Source of the DNA: Neurospora crassa OR74A
Taxonomy: Eukaryota; Ascomycota; Sordariomycetes; Sordariales; Sordariaceae
Assembly: GCF_000182925.2 (NCBI RefSeq)
Contig: NC_026501.1
Coordinates: forward strand, 5,993,917-6,057,916
Length of the DNA stretch: 64,000 bases
Direction: 5' to 3'
Shown here: positions 1 to 10,923 of the stretch, piece by piece
Position numbering within the stretch: the first letter of the stretch is position 1
How the letters are laid out: every line of letters starts with the position of its first letter
Position numbers and translations under genes: made by a program
Notes under the pieces: model-generated
What the model was told of the DNA's origin: nothing
The model's input: only the letters and a program-made list of their open reading frames with translations
Database searches by the model: none

Positions 1-110
1 CTTTTTTTGACGTCCGCCCTTCAAACCCAATGATCACAAGCCAATCAGAGAGCTTGTGCACATTTATGGTGGGGTGGTCTTGGCACTTGCGCCGCTGCCG
101 CTGCCTTTGT

Positions 111-151
<41 letters not shown>

Positions 152-673
152 CGGGTCTTCTTTCCGGACTGCCACTGCGACAGCGACACTGGAAGCACAT
201 TGATACGTACCGTGACCGTTATACAGGGGGTCCCGGGGCCAACATTCATGCCTAGCTCATGCGTGTTGACACTTTGGAAGACCTGTTCCCTCATATTCTG
301 TTTTCCGCTTCTCTGTCTGTTCTCGCCATCGATTGACTTCTTTTACACTATCAATCAAACTGCCCGACGCCGGGGTTCACCTCGGCCACACCCGGATCTT
401 CTTTTAGGTCTTGCAGCCACCAAGTGGTGTGTCCTTGGTACACGCTCACACCTTTGCGCAGACTAGTACCTAGCCATTGTCACGATTGGTATTATTCATT
501 GGACACTGGCCCGTTTCCATCCTCTTCCACTCAACACGCACACAGCAACCTCGTGTAGCCCTATTCCGATCCGGCGGTTGGCTGCAACAGTTGGAGGATA
601 CGGGATACCTTGTTACAGGTCAACATCATATGACAGTCAGACAGAACCGGCAACTCCCAGCAATCTTCATACG
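1..673. other. Left-edge intergenic region / 5' leader
   Basis: No gene is supportable here. The stretch holds a 38-nt poly-T tract (114-151) and mixed-sequence DNA leading into the F-box/JmjC gene. The frame through the T tract would give a poly-Phe protein and is not credible. Part of the right half is presumably promoter and 5' leader of the gene starting at 674. Confidence 0.6.
114..151. repeat. Poly-T tract, 38 nt
   Basis: An uninterrupted run of 38 T. It is the longest homopolymer in the window and lies about 520 bp upstream of the F-box/JmjC start codon. Homopolymers of this length vary by slippage, and their length in an assembly is often unreliable. Confidence 0.95.
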
Positions 674-2529
674 ATGTTTCTCTCAGCAGATCAGCACCAA
701 AAGCCTGAGGCCCTCATCTTTGAGGCAAATGGTAATGGGGGTTACAGAGTGACTGATGAAGATGATACTTCAACAGCCGTCGAGTCATCTGTTCCCACAC
801 ACCCTCTTGGGATCAAGCCTCTAGGCAACAAGTACTTCCACACTGGCACCGATGCCCGTGTCAATTTGGGTGATCTGCAAGTCTTGCCCGATGAGATGCT
901 TGCCCAGCTCCTTGAGTATCTGGACAAGCGTACCTTGAGGCTTCTAGGCTATGCCTGCAAATTTCTCTATGCTCAATGTAGCTATGATGACCTCTGGAAA
1001 ACCATCTTCTTAGAGTAAGTTAGATCATATTTCGGATGCTGATTACTTTCATGATCCAACCGCACTTAACCCCCTTCTTTCCTGGGAGTCATCCGACCCC
1101 TGACCTTGGAATTGGCCCAACACACGTATTGTCAGTAGTGCAAGCGGCATTTCTTGTCAGATATCCCCTTTCAATGATACAGGAGACGTGGGCACTTTTT
1201 CCAAACATGTTATGTGTATTCAGTTGTGTAGGTTGTTGTTGACTTGCTTCAAAACACCTGACATCTTCTGCTTAAGAATGGTGTAAAACCTTCACCGAAA
1301 CACATCGGCTCGATCCATGTTAACCGAGGTGTAGGTCTGAATTCAAGAACAAGACGTCTTTTCAATGGCAGGGCTCTTGGAGGGCAACTGTTCTCGGCCT
1401 CTCACCCGACAAGCGTATCAAGATCGACTGCAGCAACGTCTTCTCTGATGTCTTGCACCGTCCGTTTGTCTGCAGTCACATCTCGTTGCCCAAGTACACG
1501 AGAAACATCCCGCCAGCCAACAAGATTCCTAGTATTGACGACCTGACGTACGATGAGTTTGCAGACAAATGGAGCAAGAAGCCCTTTATCCTGACCAGGT
1601 GTATCAAGTCGTGGCCCGTCCTCAAATCCTGGAATATGGACAAACTACATGAAATGTATTCAGATGTGGTTTTCCGAGCCGAGGCGGTAGACTGGTCCTT
1701 CGCCACATACTATCAGTACATGATGGACAGCCAGGAAGAAAGTCCCCTTTACTTGTTCGACAAGAAGTTCGTCGAAAAGATGAACATCGAGGTTGGCAAG
1801 ACCAAGGATGCCGTTTACTGGAACCCGGACTGCTTCGGAAAGGACCTCTTCGAGCTACTCGGTGCTGAGCGGCCGGCGCATCGCTGGATGATAATCGGGC
1901 CTGAGCGGAGCGGCTCTACCTTTCACAAGGACCCGAACGCGACGAGCGCCTGGAATGCGGTCATTCAGGGAGCCAAGTATTGGATCATGTTCCCGCCATC
2001 GGCCCAGGTTCCCGGCGTCTATGTCTCCGAAGACCAGAGCGAAGTCACCAGTCCTCTTAGTATTGCCGAGTGGCTCCTCGAGTTCCACGCAGAGGCCCGA
2101 AGGCTGCCCGAATGCAGAGAGGGCATTTGCCACGCAGGCGAGATCCTCCACGTTCCCAGTGGCTGGTGGCATTTAGTCGTGAACATTGAGCCCGGCATCG
2201 CGCTCACCCAGAACTTTGTGCCAAAGGCACACCTGTCGGATGTGCTTTCCTTTTTAAAATACAAGGCCGATCAGATTTCGGGGTTCAAGAAAGAGGTCGA
2301 GGACCCGTACACGCTCTTTGTTGAGCGCTTGAGGGTCGAATATCCTGAGCTGTTAGAGGAGGCTGTGAAACAGATGGAGGAAAAACAGGGAAACAAGAAA
2401 AGGAGATGGGATCAAGTGGTTGGCCACGACAGCACCGACGGTGGACCAGAGCACAAGAAGGGCGGTGGTTTTTCCTTTGGCTTTGGCCTTGGCGATGATA
2501 TTGAGGGGGAGGAGGATGAGATCCCCTAA
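674..2529 (+). CDS. F-box and JmjC-domain protein (2-oxoglutarate/Fe(II) oxygenase fused to an SCF adaptor)
   Basis: Exons 674-1014 and 1335-2529 (511 aa), with one 320-nt GT-AG intron (GTAAGT donor) that restores the frame exactly. Residues about 68-111 form an F-box (LPDEMLAQLLEYLDKRTL), which normally binds Skp1 of an SCF ubiquitin ligase. The JmjC barrel follows at roughly 160-420. Its iron ligands are visible as H311-x-D313 in STFHKDPNATSAWN and H393 in VPSGWWHLVVN, and K328 in GAKYW is a candidate 2-oxoglutarate ligand. The C-terminal 60 residues are basic then acidic and probably disordered. Domain order matches the fungal F-box/JmjC proteins related to JMJD6; the substrate is unknown. 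The first in-frame ATG is 674; the open frame extends upstream only from non-ATG codons, so an unseen upstream exon is possible. All three iron ligands are present, so I expect an active enzyme. Confidence 0.9.
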
Positions 2530-5013
2530 AGATGATAGACGGGGATCGAAACGGAAATCTGGTGGCTCTCTTTTCACTGAATAGAAGACATCACGTTGGT
2601 ATGCGTATATATACAGTACGTACGCATTTAAACGTAGACCCTTTAGCGAAACATCATATAGCACTGCATTGTCCAGCGAATGGTCGATTTGATCTTCAGG
2701 GGCAAGCTAGGATTGATGATTTTCCCCGGACGGATAAACAGTGATGAAAGTTGGTGGCAATCATATAGCCTACCGCTATCCGCCTTACGATCGCAGCGAT
2801 CATCCGCAACGGTCTTTCACGGCGTATACATAAAAGGGGGGCGAGCTGGATCAACACTGGGATCGGGCGAATGTATTGGTACGTGTGAAGGTTGTTAAGC
2901 ATCAGGGCAAGCGTATTCTTCCCATGAGACAACCTGCCCCTGGAGAAGACATATGGGCATTGATTCGTCAACCAAATGGGATCCAAACAATGCGTCCGTT
3001 TTCAAAGGATCTCTGTGGCTTTATATGGCGATCAAGCTGCCAATGAGCATCCGTACCTCGACGGGAAACTGGCCGTAACCGTAGCCTTGGGATGGGTTAT
3101 GGCCGCCTTCGAGACCACCTCATTGCGAGGATTCCATTTCCTTCCCCGCCCCGTTTTTACTTCTCCTTTCATCAAGTCTCGAGTGAAGCGATGATGGCCC
3201 CTGTTTGTCTCAGGCAGAATGGGAGAATATTCTCATGTTGGGGGTTCCGCCAACACAGCATTGAGCGGGCCGGTCAGTCAGTGCTGGCATTGTATCACTA
3301 AAGGAGCTAAGACTGGGGAACATCCACATGCACTCATACGGTAGCTCAATAGCACAAGGGGGGAAAAGGCAACAAGAGGAGGTCTGGAGGCTCGCTCAAG
3401 CTAGAGGTAGGTGAGTTGAATTAGGTCTGTGCACGATAGGTAGGTACGTAGGGGTATCTGGTAAGAAACAGCCCCGCTGTTGGAATGTTTCGGCAACGGA
3501 GAGTCTCCACTCAACCCAGTGCCGCGCACCCCCGACAGGCGGCCACGGACAGCCTAGCTCGACCCCACGCGTCCATCGGTAGAGGTAGCTCTTGCTGCGT
3601 TCCAGGGCCTCCCCCGGGGGCGACTCCCCGCCGATTTGGCGTGTCGTCCTGGGGCTGGCATCATCACACACAACGGAAACACCCAACCCGCTGCTGGTTC
3701 CAGTGCTGTTAGTGTTGAGTGCTGAGCACACCACCACCAGATACCTCTAGCGTAGGTACCTTAGGTGCTGCCCAACCGGCGCAGCTTCCCCTGTGCATCC
3801 CATCCTCACATCCACTCCCCGTCATCCACACCTGCCTGGGCTCGATGCGTCTCGTTGTTTCCTCGTTCCAACACGCAGTCTCGACCTCTCCAGTCCAGTT
3901 TCTCCCATCCACGCAGTTCCCGTCGTTGCGCCCTTGAGGTTCCTGCTTCCCATCGCAGTCTCCCACTCGCTCGGGCAGATCAGTCCGATCACTGCATGTA
4001 CATACTAGGTAGGTACCCTATGTACTCACCGTCAGCCAACACGTTGACCTTTACTGTACTCGAGCATACCTACTTATGTACCTACCTTACCTTACCTACC
4101 TACCACTCCCTTCTCTTGCTCACCACATCGCTTCTTTCGTTTCCTCCATCTCTACCACTTGATCGTTCGCGACTGCATCACCAGTTTGCTCTCTCTCTTC
4201 AAGGAGTGGATCCTACCAACTGTTTCCCATCTGAACATTGGAAGCTGTACCCCCGACATTTCGTCCCTCCAGGACCGACCCATGAGCCAAGATACCTAGG
4301 CTGTCAAGGTTCCCGCCCCTGCATTCTACCTATACTCGTACTCAGCCAGCCCGGGGCTCTTCAACGTGGTGTGTCGTCTGTCACACCGATTCCGGCCTCT
4401 CACAACATCGCACAATACGCTGCCCAACTTCCACGTGCTTCTTCCATTTTATCTTTACACCACGCGCTCGTCCACCACGCTTAAGCTTACCCCGTTCACT
4501 ACTCACCGTTTTGCGAAGAGCCGGCACTCCGATATCTATATAACTTCAACCTCAAGCAAGGTCCCCTGTGACCCCTCCGCTGTCCGGACGAGGCGGTGAC
4601 AACATGCTACTAGAGGTAATCGGCCCTCACTCTCGCTGCCGTGAAACCGCCCGATTCTCGATCACTACCGTTTGCTTGGTTCCTTGATGAACCATCCATT
4701 GGCCTCTTGCAACCGACTTCGACCCCCCCGGTTTTGCGATTATCCCTATATCGTTACTCGACAGAGATTCTCGATCTCGACTCTTTCACACTCGATTCGC
4801 CGGTACCCGACATACCCAGCCCGCCCTTGCGTCCGAGGCTGACGCTGCCGACATCCGTCTCATCTGGTCGAATCATATAATACAACAGCCACCGACTGTC
4901 CCAAAGCACCTGGTGGCCTTTGCACTACACGAGCGCATCGCCAACCAACGGCGGAGCTTCTACAGGAGACACCAACACCCAACAAAACACATACAATACC
5001 CTTTGCGCCCAAC
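2530..5013. other. Intergenic region with long pyrimidine-rich leader
   Basis: No gene is supportable. 2530-3350 is ordinary mixed sequence. From about 3400 to 4300 the half-sites TAGGTA/TACCTA recur in clusters (3437-3452, 3742-3766, 4005-4020, 4067-4104, 4293-4300). From 3765 to 5013 the plus strand is strongly C/T-rich, as is usual for promoters and 5' leaders of filamentous fungi, and it leads directly into the CCCH/SMR gene. Several non-conserved open frames cross it; none looks like a protein. Confidence 0.6.
4067..4104. repeat. Cluster of TACCTA/TACCTTACC units
   Basis: Four to five tandem imperfect copies of TACCTA and CCTTACCTACC lie about 0.9-1.0 kb upstream of the CCCH/SMR start codon. 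The same half-site recurs across this window's intergenic DNA and in two places forms the full palindrome TACCTAGGTA. It may be a regulatory element or a simple sequence typical of this genome. Confidence 0.6.
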
Positions 5014-7359
5014 ATGGTGTCCGACGAGACATACGACATTTGTCTTCCGGTCCTCGAGGATCCAGATCTTGACGATGAGGAGAAGACGGACAAGCTACAG
5101 GACCTTCTCAGGGAAAGGACAACCTTGAGCGGGCAGGCACTGGATAATGCAGTGTTAGATGCCATGTGGAGGTTTCGAGATGGCGGCGGGACGGCGACAT
5201 CTCCACCGTCCATACGTCAGAGCATTCTCCGACGCCCGTCGCCGGCTCCCTGGAGAGGCTCTAGTACTCCTCTTTCCAGCTCGCCTCGCTTGAGCGTCAG
5301 TCCGCTTGCCCCTCCCGGATATGTGCCGACAAACTTCGGTCGGGCCATGTCTTCGACGGCATCTCCCTTTGGGTCGCCCAGGCCATCCCCGCGACTTGCG
5401 TTTGCTACCCCCGTCCCCCACAGTCCTAACCTGAACGCCTATCAGTTTGCCGCCAATGATGAACCTCCCTCACAGGAAGTGTTCGGAGATTACCAGTCGG
5501 ACAATGTCGACTGGCTCGTCAGTGACGATGACCGTCTTAGTGTGACCTCTTCTATCGGCGGCTCGAGTGGCTTGAATGTGGCTGCTCCCGAATTCGTATC
5601 GACTCAGCAGGCCGATATGAGTCCGTTTGACATGCTTAGGTCCATCTTGGGCACGAGTAAGACGGATGACGAAATTGGCGCTGCTCTTGCTATGCATGGC
5701 TATGATCTCAGTGCCACTGTTGCCTCTATCATGGACGACCCGGCACAAGATGATGTCTCCCTTTCTGGTCAAAATGATGAGGCCAGGGTGGTTGTGATTG
5801 GCAAGTCAATGACGCCCGATCAACGCCCCGCGACTCCGGCCGACCAGCAGAGATCGGGTGTGATTTGCAAGTTCTACCTATCCACCGGGCAATGCCTGCG
5901 CTCTGATTGCCGGTTTAGTCACGATTTAAGCAATCATATCTGCAAGTAAGTCATGTCTTGTCTTGAACACACGGAGCCTGAGACTGACGACTGTAGGTAT
6001 TGGGTTGCTGGTAACTGTTTGGCTCGTGATACCTGCGTATTTTCTCATGATCCGGCGCATCTGGTGAACAGGTTGCATATTGACGGCTCGGGCACACCAC
6101 CGACGCATTATTCGACGGTAAACGTTCAGGACTTTAATAGTTTCCCGTCCTTGCAGCCAGGAACTCCTGAGCAGTTGCACGTTTTTCCGGCATCAGCAAA
6201 CACTCCCGCAGTAGGGATCACTCCGCCCCCGGGCTTCAAGAGCCACCACAACTACGGCTATCCCGATCGTCCACGATCGCGGCCTGGTAGTCGACACCAG
6301 CAAAAGGAAGTTCCGCAAACGGTTCCGTCTCCTGACGATGCGGATGCATTTCCTACGCTGGGCGCCGCCATAGCCAAGCAAAGCAAGAAGCACCATGGTA
6401 AGAGGGGTGGACATAACCACACTGGTAGTGGTAGCAGCAGCAGCAAGGAAATCGCTAGTCCAGGCCCGAGCACACTCGCCGACATTGTCAAGATGTCTCC
6501 CTCTCCTGTCAACATCAACTTGAGGCCTAATGGTAAGTTGAATCGCAATGGCAGCTCTACTAGCATTCGGAATGGCGAGAACAGCGCTGCTGCCCAAGCT
6601 ATTCCACCGCCCAAGCACATCCCTTGGCTTGAGACTGGAGAGAAGGCAAACAAGGCATATCTCAAGGCACGTCAGGAGGCCATTAAGCACGGCGGCTTGC
6701 GCAACAAATTCCTGCAGAGGTACGTTCCCACAAAGTCGCAGAGATGACAAATACTGACCATGGTTTCTAGTGCTGCCCAGGCGTGGAACCGCAACGATGC
6801 CCGTGCGGCCAAGGCGCTGAGCTTGCGCGGGCAAAGCGAAAATGATCTGATGAGGAAAGCTCACCGCGAAGCCGCGTCACTGCTCTATGAGGAGCGCAAC
6901 AAAAACAATGGCAGCTGCCCCGAGATCTACGTCGACTTGCACGGCCTTCACCCCGAAGAGGCAGTTGAATACCTTGCAGGTATTCTGACCGAGAACACGA
7001 GCGAAAGCAGACCCATCTATGCCATTACTGGAACCGGCCATCACAGCAAGAACGGCAAGGACAAGGTGGGCAAGGCGTTGCGCACTTTCCTTAACGAGTG
7101 GCGCTATGCCTACCGTGAATTTTCGGTGCCGGGCGACAGAAATAGCATGGGCGGGATTTTGGGTATAGATGCGAGAAGTTGGGATAAATCGTTGTCGCAG
7201 GATGGCGTCAGCTTGGTGAAGAAGGACGAGCCCAAGGATGATGTTGATATCCTGTCTCAAGGGGTGGAGATTGGGGAGGGCAAGGTGAAGTTGCTTGTTA
7301 GAGACCCGATGGCTGCCAAGGAGCCGCCCAAGGGCCCTGCTAGCCATAGGGGACGGTGA
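5014..7359 (+). CDS. CUE-like / two CCCH zinc fingers / DUF1771 / SMR domain protein
   Basis: Exons 5014-5945, 5997-6719 and 6771-7359 (747 aa); both introns are 51 nt. A CUE/UBA-like segment lies near 206-245 (PFDMLRSILGTSKTDDEIGAAL and on). Two CCCH fingers sit near 288-328: CX8CX4CX3H, then CX7CX5CX3H from C310 to H328, the second split by intron 1. DUF1771 spans about 540-610 (RNKFLQSAAQAWNRNDARAAK, with intron 2 inside it). The C-terminal SMR domain shows the DLHG motif and GTGHHSKNG. Yeast Cue2 combines CUE, DUF1771 and SMR and cleaves mRNA at collided ribosomes; its catalytic DxH is present here as D-L-H. CCCH fingers are an addition that would suit RNA binding. By inference this is a ribosome- or RNA-associated nuclease; the exact substrate is unproven. 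The ATG at 5014 is the first in frame after the pyrimidine-rich leader. Confidence 0.88.
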
Positions 7360-8895
7360 CTGTGGGTAGAATAACCACAAGAGCAGGATGAGACTTTGGA
7401 GTGCAGTGAGTCCAATTAGTCGGACCTGAAAGATAGTCTGCAGTGATAATATCGCGAAGACGGGAGCAACAAGCCTGGCTGGTTGATGGCGGTAGAGCAT
7501 TAGTGACGGGAAAGGGAAGAGAGAAGTATCGACTATCAATAATCATTGGGCTATTGCAGCGACGTGCAGCTATGTAGCATCGACCTTACACATATGTGGT
7601 GACGGTTCCTACAATGTCCCAAATGGGAGTCCTAGCGAACATCATAGCTACAGTACACTCTATGCAAGCCCGAGGCAGTGTCTCCCCCGATTTCCCCACG
7701 TGCGAGGATCCGGAAATTTAAAGATGGGATGGGCGACGCTTGGGTGCAGATCTCCAGAGATCTCGAGGTCAGGGCTGCCAGGGGGGGTTATTGATGGTCA
7801 GGATGGTATTCTTGGGGATGGCCTGGAGCTGGATGGACGTTTCCCGCCTGGCCCCGTTCCCCATGCTATCTGTCTACACTACACTATCCCTGTAGCCAGC
7901 CCAGACATCATGCCCGGTACCCCTCTCTGTTCCTCAGTTGCCATGCCCCTGTCTCTGTTCTGTCAATTTGTCCCTACCTCGTAGTACCGGACATGACGTT
8001 GATGTTATTCCCATCTCCCTGCGTGCAGAAAAAACATATCGTAGAATGGAAATGCGGGCGGCTCACCGCGGCCAAACATGGATTGCGGATTCTTATCAAA
8101 ACTCTGGAATCACTGAAATCTTAATACAGTCGAGCTTCATAACCAGAAGATGAAGGGATGAAGGGTCTTATGGGGTACGTAGACGAGCGAGCTTTGCCAA
8201 TTATCATCCAAGCCGCCCCCCAAGCTCCATTGTTTCCAGCTTAACTCGCCGTTACAGCAGTGTTGCGAGACGCTAAGAAGAAAGCCGAGAAGCCCGAAAC
8301 ATCCATTGCCGTCCCCTGTACTGGTCCATTCTAGATTCAACTCATCTTAGGTTGTGAGTGGCGGAGCTTCGGTCTCCGATTGCACCAGACAGACAGTTGA
8401 ACGATGGGGCAACTTCGACCGTCTCTCTGCCATGTTGTGCAACACCACACACACCTCTTACCGTACTTATTCATCCTCGGCATCTCTACATACTACGTTT
8501 CTTCTTTAATCGGAGCACCTTATTCAGTTTACTTTGTCCTTCACGATATTGACCAAAGCTGTTTTGTATCCATATGGAAATTTAGACGCCAACATCTAAC
8601 GGTCCATATACCTCAATGGACGCCACCAGGTAGCAGAGCAAACGACACTTTCCTCGACCAACAACCGTTTCCTCCCAAAAGTCCGGTGAGCACGGCACGG
8701 CGCCTACTACCCAGCGTCATCGAGTCAACCCGCCACAGGTTTACGGGAACCTAAAGTCCGAGTATTAGTATCAATCCCTACATTGGTAATCAGATCAGGC
8801 AATCTCCATACCTATCCAACGTCGACTTGTTCACCGATAAGACCTACCCACCTATCTACCTGTCGTGCGCCCGAGGACGCACAACCCAGTCCACA
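7360..8895. other. Intergenic region, no gene seen
   Basis: This is the 3' flank of the CCCH/SMR gene and the promoter and leader of the TVP38 gene. The last 500 bp become C-rich on the plus strand and contain GACCTACCCACCTATCTACC-type sequence just before the start codon. No open frame with protein-like composition and no RNA-gene signature was recognised. Confidence 0.55.
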
Positions 8896-10369
8896 ATGCC
8901 AGATCACCACCACCACCACAACAACAACAACAACAACAACAACAACCACACGGCCCGCGACGCAGCCGCCGCCCTATCCATGAACCTCTCCTCCTCAGCC
9001 TCTACTACGCCCACCCACTCACCGACCTCCTCCCCCGGTCCCCAAGTTGGTTCCGACCCAGGAGGAGAGGACCTCCCACACTGGGCCCGTCCCTCGGCCT
9101 CTAACATCCGCCGTCTGTCCTCCGGCCGTCCCTACTCCGTCCCCCGGCACGCTTCGCACCGCTCCTCCTCCGCCGCCGCCGCCGCCGCCGCTGGCGGTCG
9201 GGTAGCCAAGCTCAAGGCTCTGGCCCTAAAAGCTATTGCAACTGGTCTCACCATCGCCCAACGCGCAATCACCATCTTCCTCGGCCTCTCGCTCCTGCAA
9301 AAGATTGCCATTCTTGTCGCCCTCACAATCTTCTTCTCGCTGAGCGTCGTCGCGCTGGTCTACTCCCACGCCATCTTCGCCTCCCTCGGTCCCTTGGCAG
9401 AAAAATGGCGAGCCCTACCGTTTGGCTGGCTGCTTTGTTTTGGCCTTGTCTTCATGACCGCTTTCCCACCCATCATCGGTTACTCTACCGCCGTGACCGT
9501 GACCGGGTTTGTCTACGGATTTCCGTGGGGATGGCCGATTGCTGCGGCGGCGACGGTGGCGGGATCAACGTGTTCGTTTTTGGCGTCGAGAGGCGTGTTG
9601 GCTGGGTACGTGAATGGGCTTGTGGGAAAGGACAAGCGGTTTGTGGCGCTCAGCCAGGTTTTGAGGAGGGATGGACTGGGGGTGCTGGCAATGGTCAGGT
9701 TCAGTCCGTTGCCGTATAGTTTGAGTAATGGGTTTTTGGCCACGGTGCCGAGGTTGAGAGTAGGGGGGTTCGCGGTTGCTACTGGGTTGGCTACGTAAGT
9801 GCTTTCCCTTTAGTTCTCCCTTTTTTTTTTTTTTTTCTTTTTTCCATTTTCCTCTCTTTTTTTGGCCCTTGTGCTAACAGTAGTCCCTCAAAAACAGCCC
9901 CAAACTCTTCGTTCACATCTTCATCGGCTCCCGCCTCGCCCTCCTCGCCTCATCAGGCGACAAGATGACCACCCGCGACCGCGCAATCAACTACATCTCC
10001 ATGCTTCTCTTCGGCGCTGTTGGCGCCGCCGTCGGCTATCTCATCTGGAAGCGGACCATGTCGCGGGCCGACGAGTTGGCGCACGAGGAAGGGCTGGACG
10101 GGGTCGACTCGCTCGTCGCCGCCGCGGGGACTACGGCCGCTGGGGAGGTGCATCGCGCGGCGGACGGTACGCTTGAAATCGGAGATGATGACGAGGAGGA
10201 TTATGCGGATCTGGAGGGGAACAGCGGCGGCAGACTTTTGGTTGGTGGTAATGCGGGTAGGCAAGGGGATCTAAGGAGGCAGAGCAGTGAGAGTGATATC
10301 TCGCTATGGGAGACGGATCGATATAGGGATAGCTGGGATGAGGAGGCCAACCTTGGAGGGCGGAAGTAG
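8896..10369 (+). CDS. tvp38: TVP38-type Golgi membrane protein (SNARE-associated/DedA family)
   Basis: Exons 8896-9794 and 9898-10369 (456 aa), joined across a 103-nt intron that contains a T tract. The family core is clear: two N-terminal membrane segments near 118-160, the SNARE_assoc signature (GYSTAVTVTGFVYGFPWGWP then AGSTCSFLASR), the re-entrant motif RFSPLPYSLSN, then PKLFVHIFIGSRLALL after the splice and a last membrane helix (SMLLFGAVGAAVGYLIW). Yeast Tvp38 is a late-Golgi membrane protein of shared DedA/VTT fold; relatives with this fold have lipid-scramblase activity, so a role in Golgi lipid handling is an inference. The cytosolic N-terminus is unusual: His4-8 followed by Asn9-17 and later an Ala run, making the protein longer than the yeast one. 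The acidic C-terminal tail (about 100 residues) is poorly conserved in look. ATG 8896 is the first plausible start. Confidence 0.9.
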
Positions 10370-10923
10370 TAGGGTTGACCTTGTCCCGATGCTGATGTTT
10401 TGTTTCATCTGTTATCTTCTCTTGTGTCTTACTTTTTAGGTTGTGGCATGATTGCACAAAATGGTGCGAGCAAGCGGGCGGTGTCATCGCATATAGAAAA
10501 TGGGGAAAGCAACCGGTGTTCAATGGCGTATTTGGAAGCATTTTGATTTTCCCGCTTTCACCACATACTTTCTTTTGATGGCGTCCTTGGCTAGTAGCCG
10601 ATTTTCATGTCAAGAGATCATATCGATTGTTAAAGGAAATGGTGGGAGTGACACAGGTAGATAGACGGCACTAGAGAACATATAGATATCATAAAACAGT
10701 ATTCAAGTTCAGCTATCAATCTTCCGAGAAGCATGTCATTAAATTATGTGATGAATAATGCAAATCCTTGAACTCCTCGCTATCCATCTGCAAACCGGGC
10801 AAGCCAAAACAGCCACCATTACCAGTTTCAAACCCAAGTCTTGACTGACACGCTCGCCTGTTCCTAAAATTATATGACAATGAACACACACAAGAGACTG
10901 ATGCTCTCCTCGAGCTGCCCTAC
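10370..10923. other. Convergent 3' flanks
   Basis: A 554-bp interval between two genes that transcribe towards each other (TVP38-like and the Cys-Pro-motif protein). It should hold both 3' UTRs. No other signal was seen. Confidence 0.5.

Noticed and set aside
56-466. Open frame through the poly-T tract giving a poly-Phe protein
   Set aside because: It starts at a non-ATG codon, consists largely of a homopolymer, and shows no protein-like pattern.
1036-1242. Open frame inside the 320-nt first intron of the F-box/JmjC gene
   Set aside because: Direct splicing from 1014 to 1335 keeps the frame and gives a continuous F-box to JmjC sequence; the intron frame looks random.
3765-4484. 239-codon open frame upstream of the CCCH/SMR gene
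   Set aside because: It lies in C/T-rich leader DNA, which lacks stop codons by composition alone; its Ser/Pro/His/Leu content reflects that bias.
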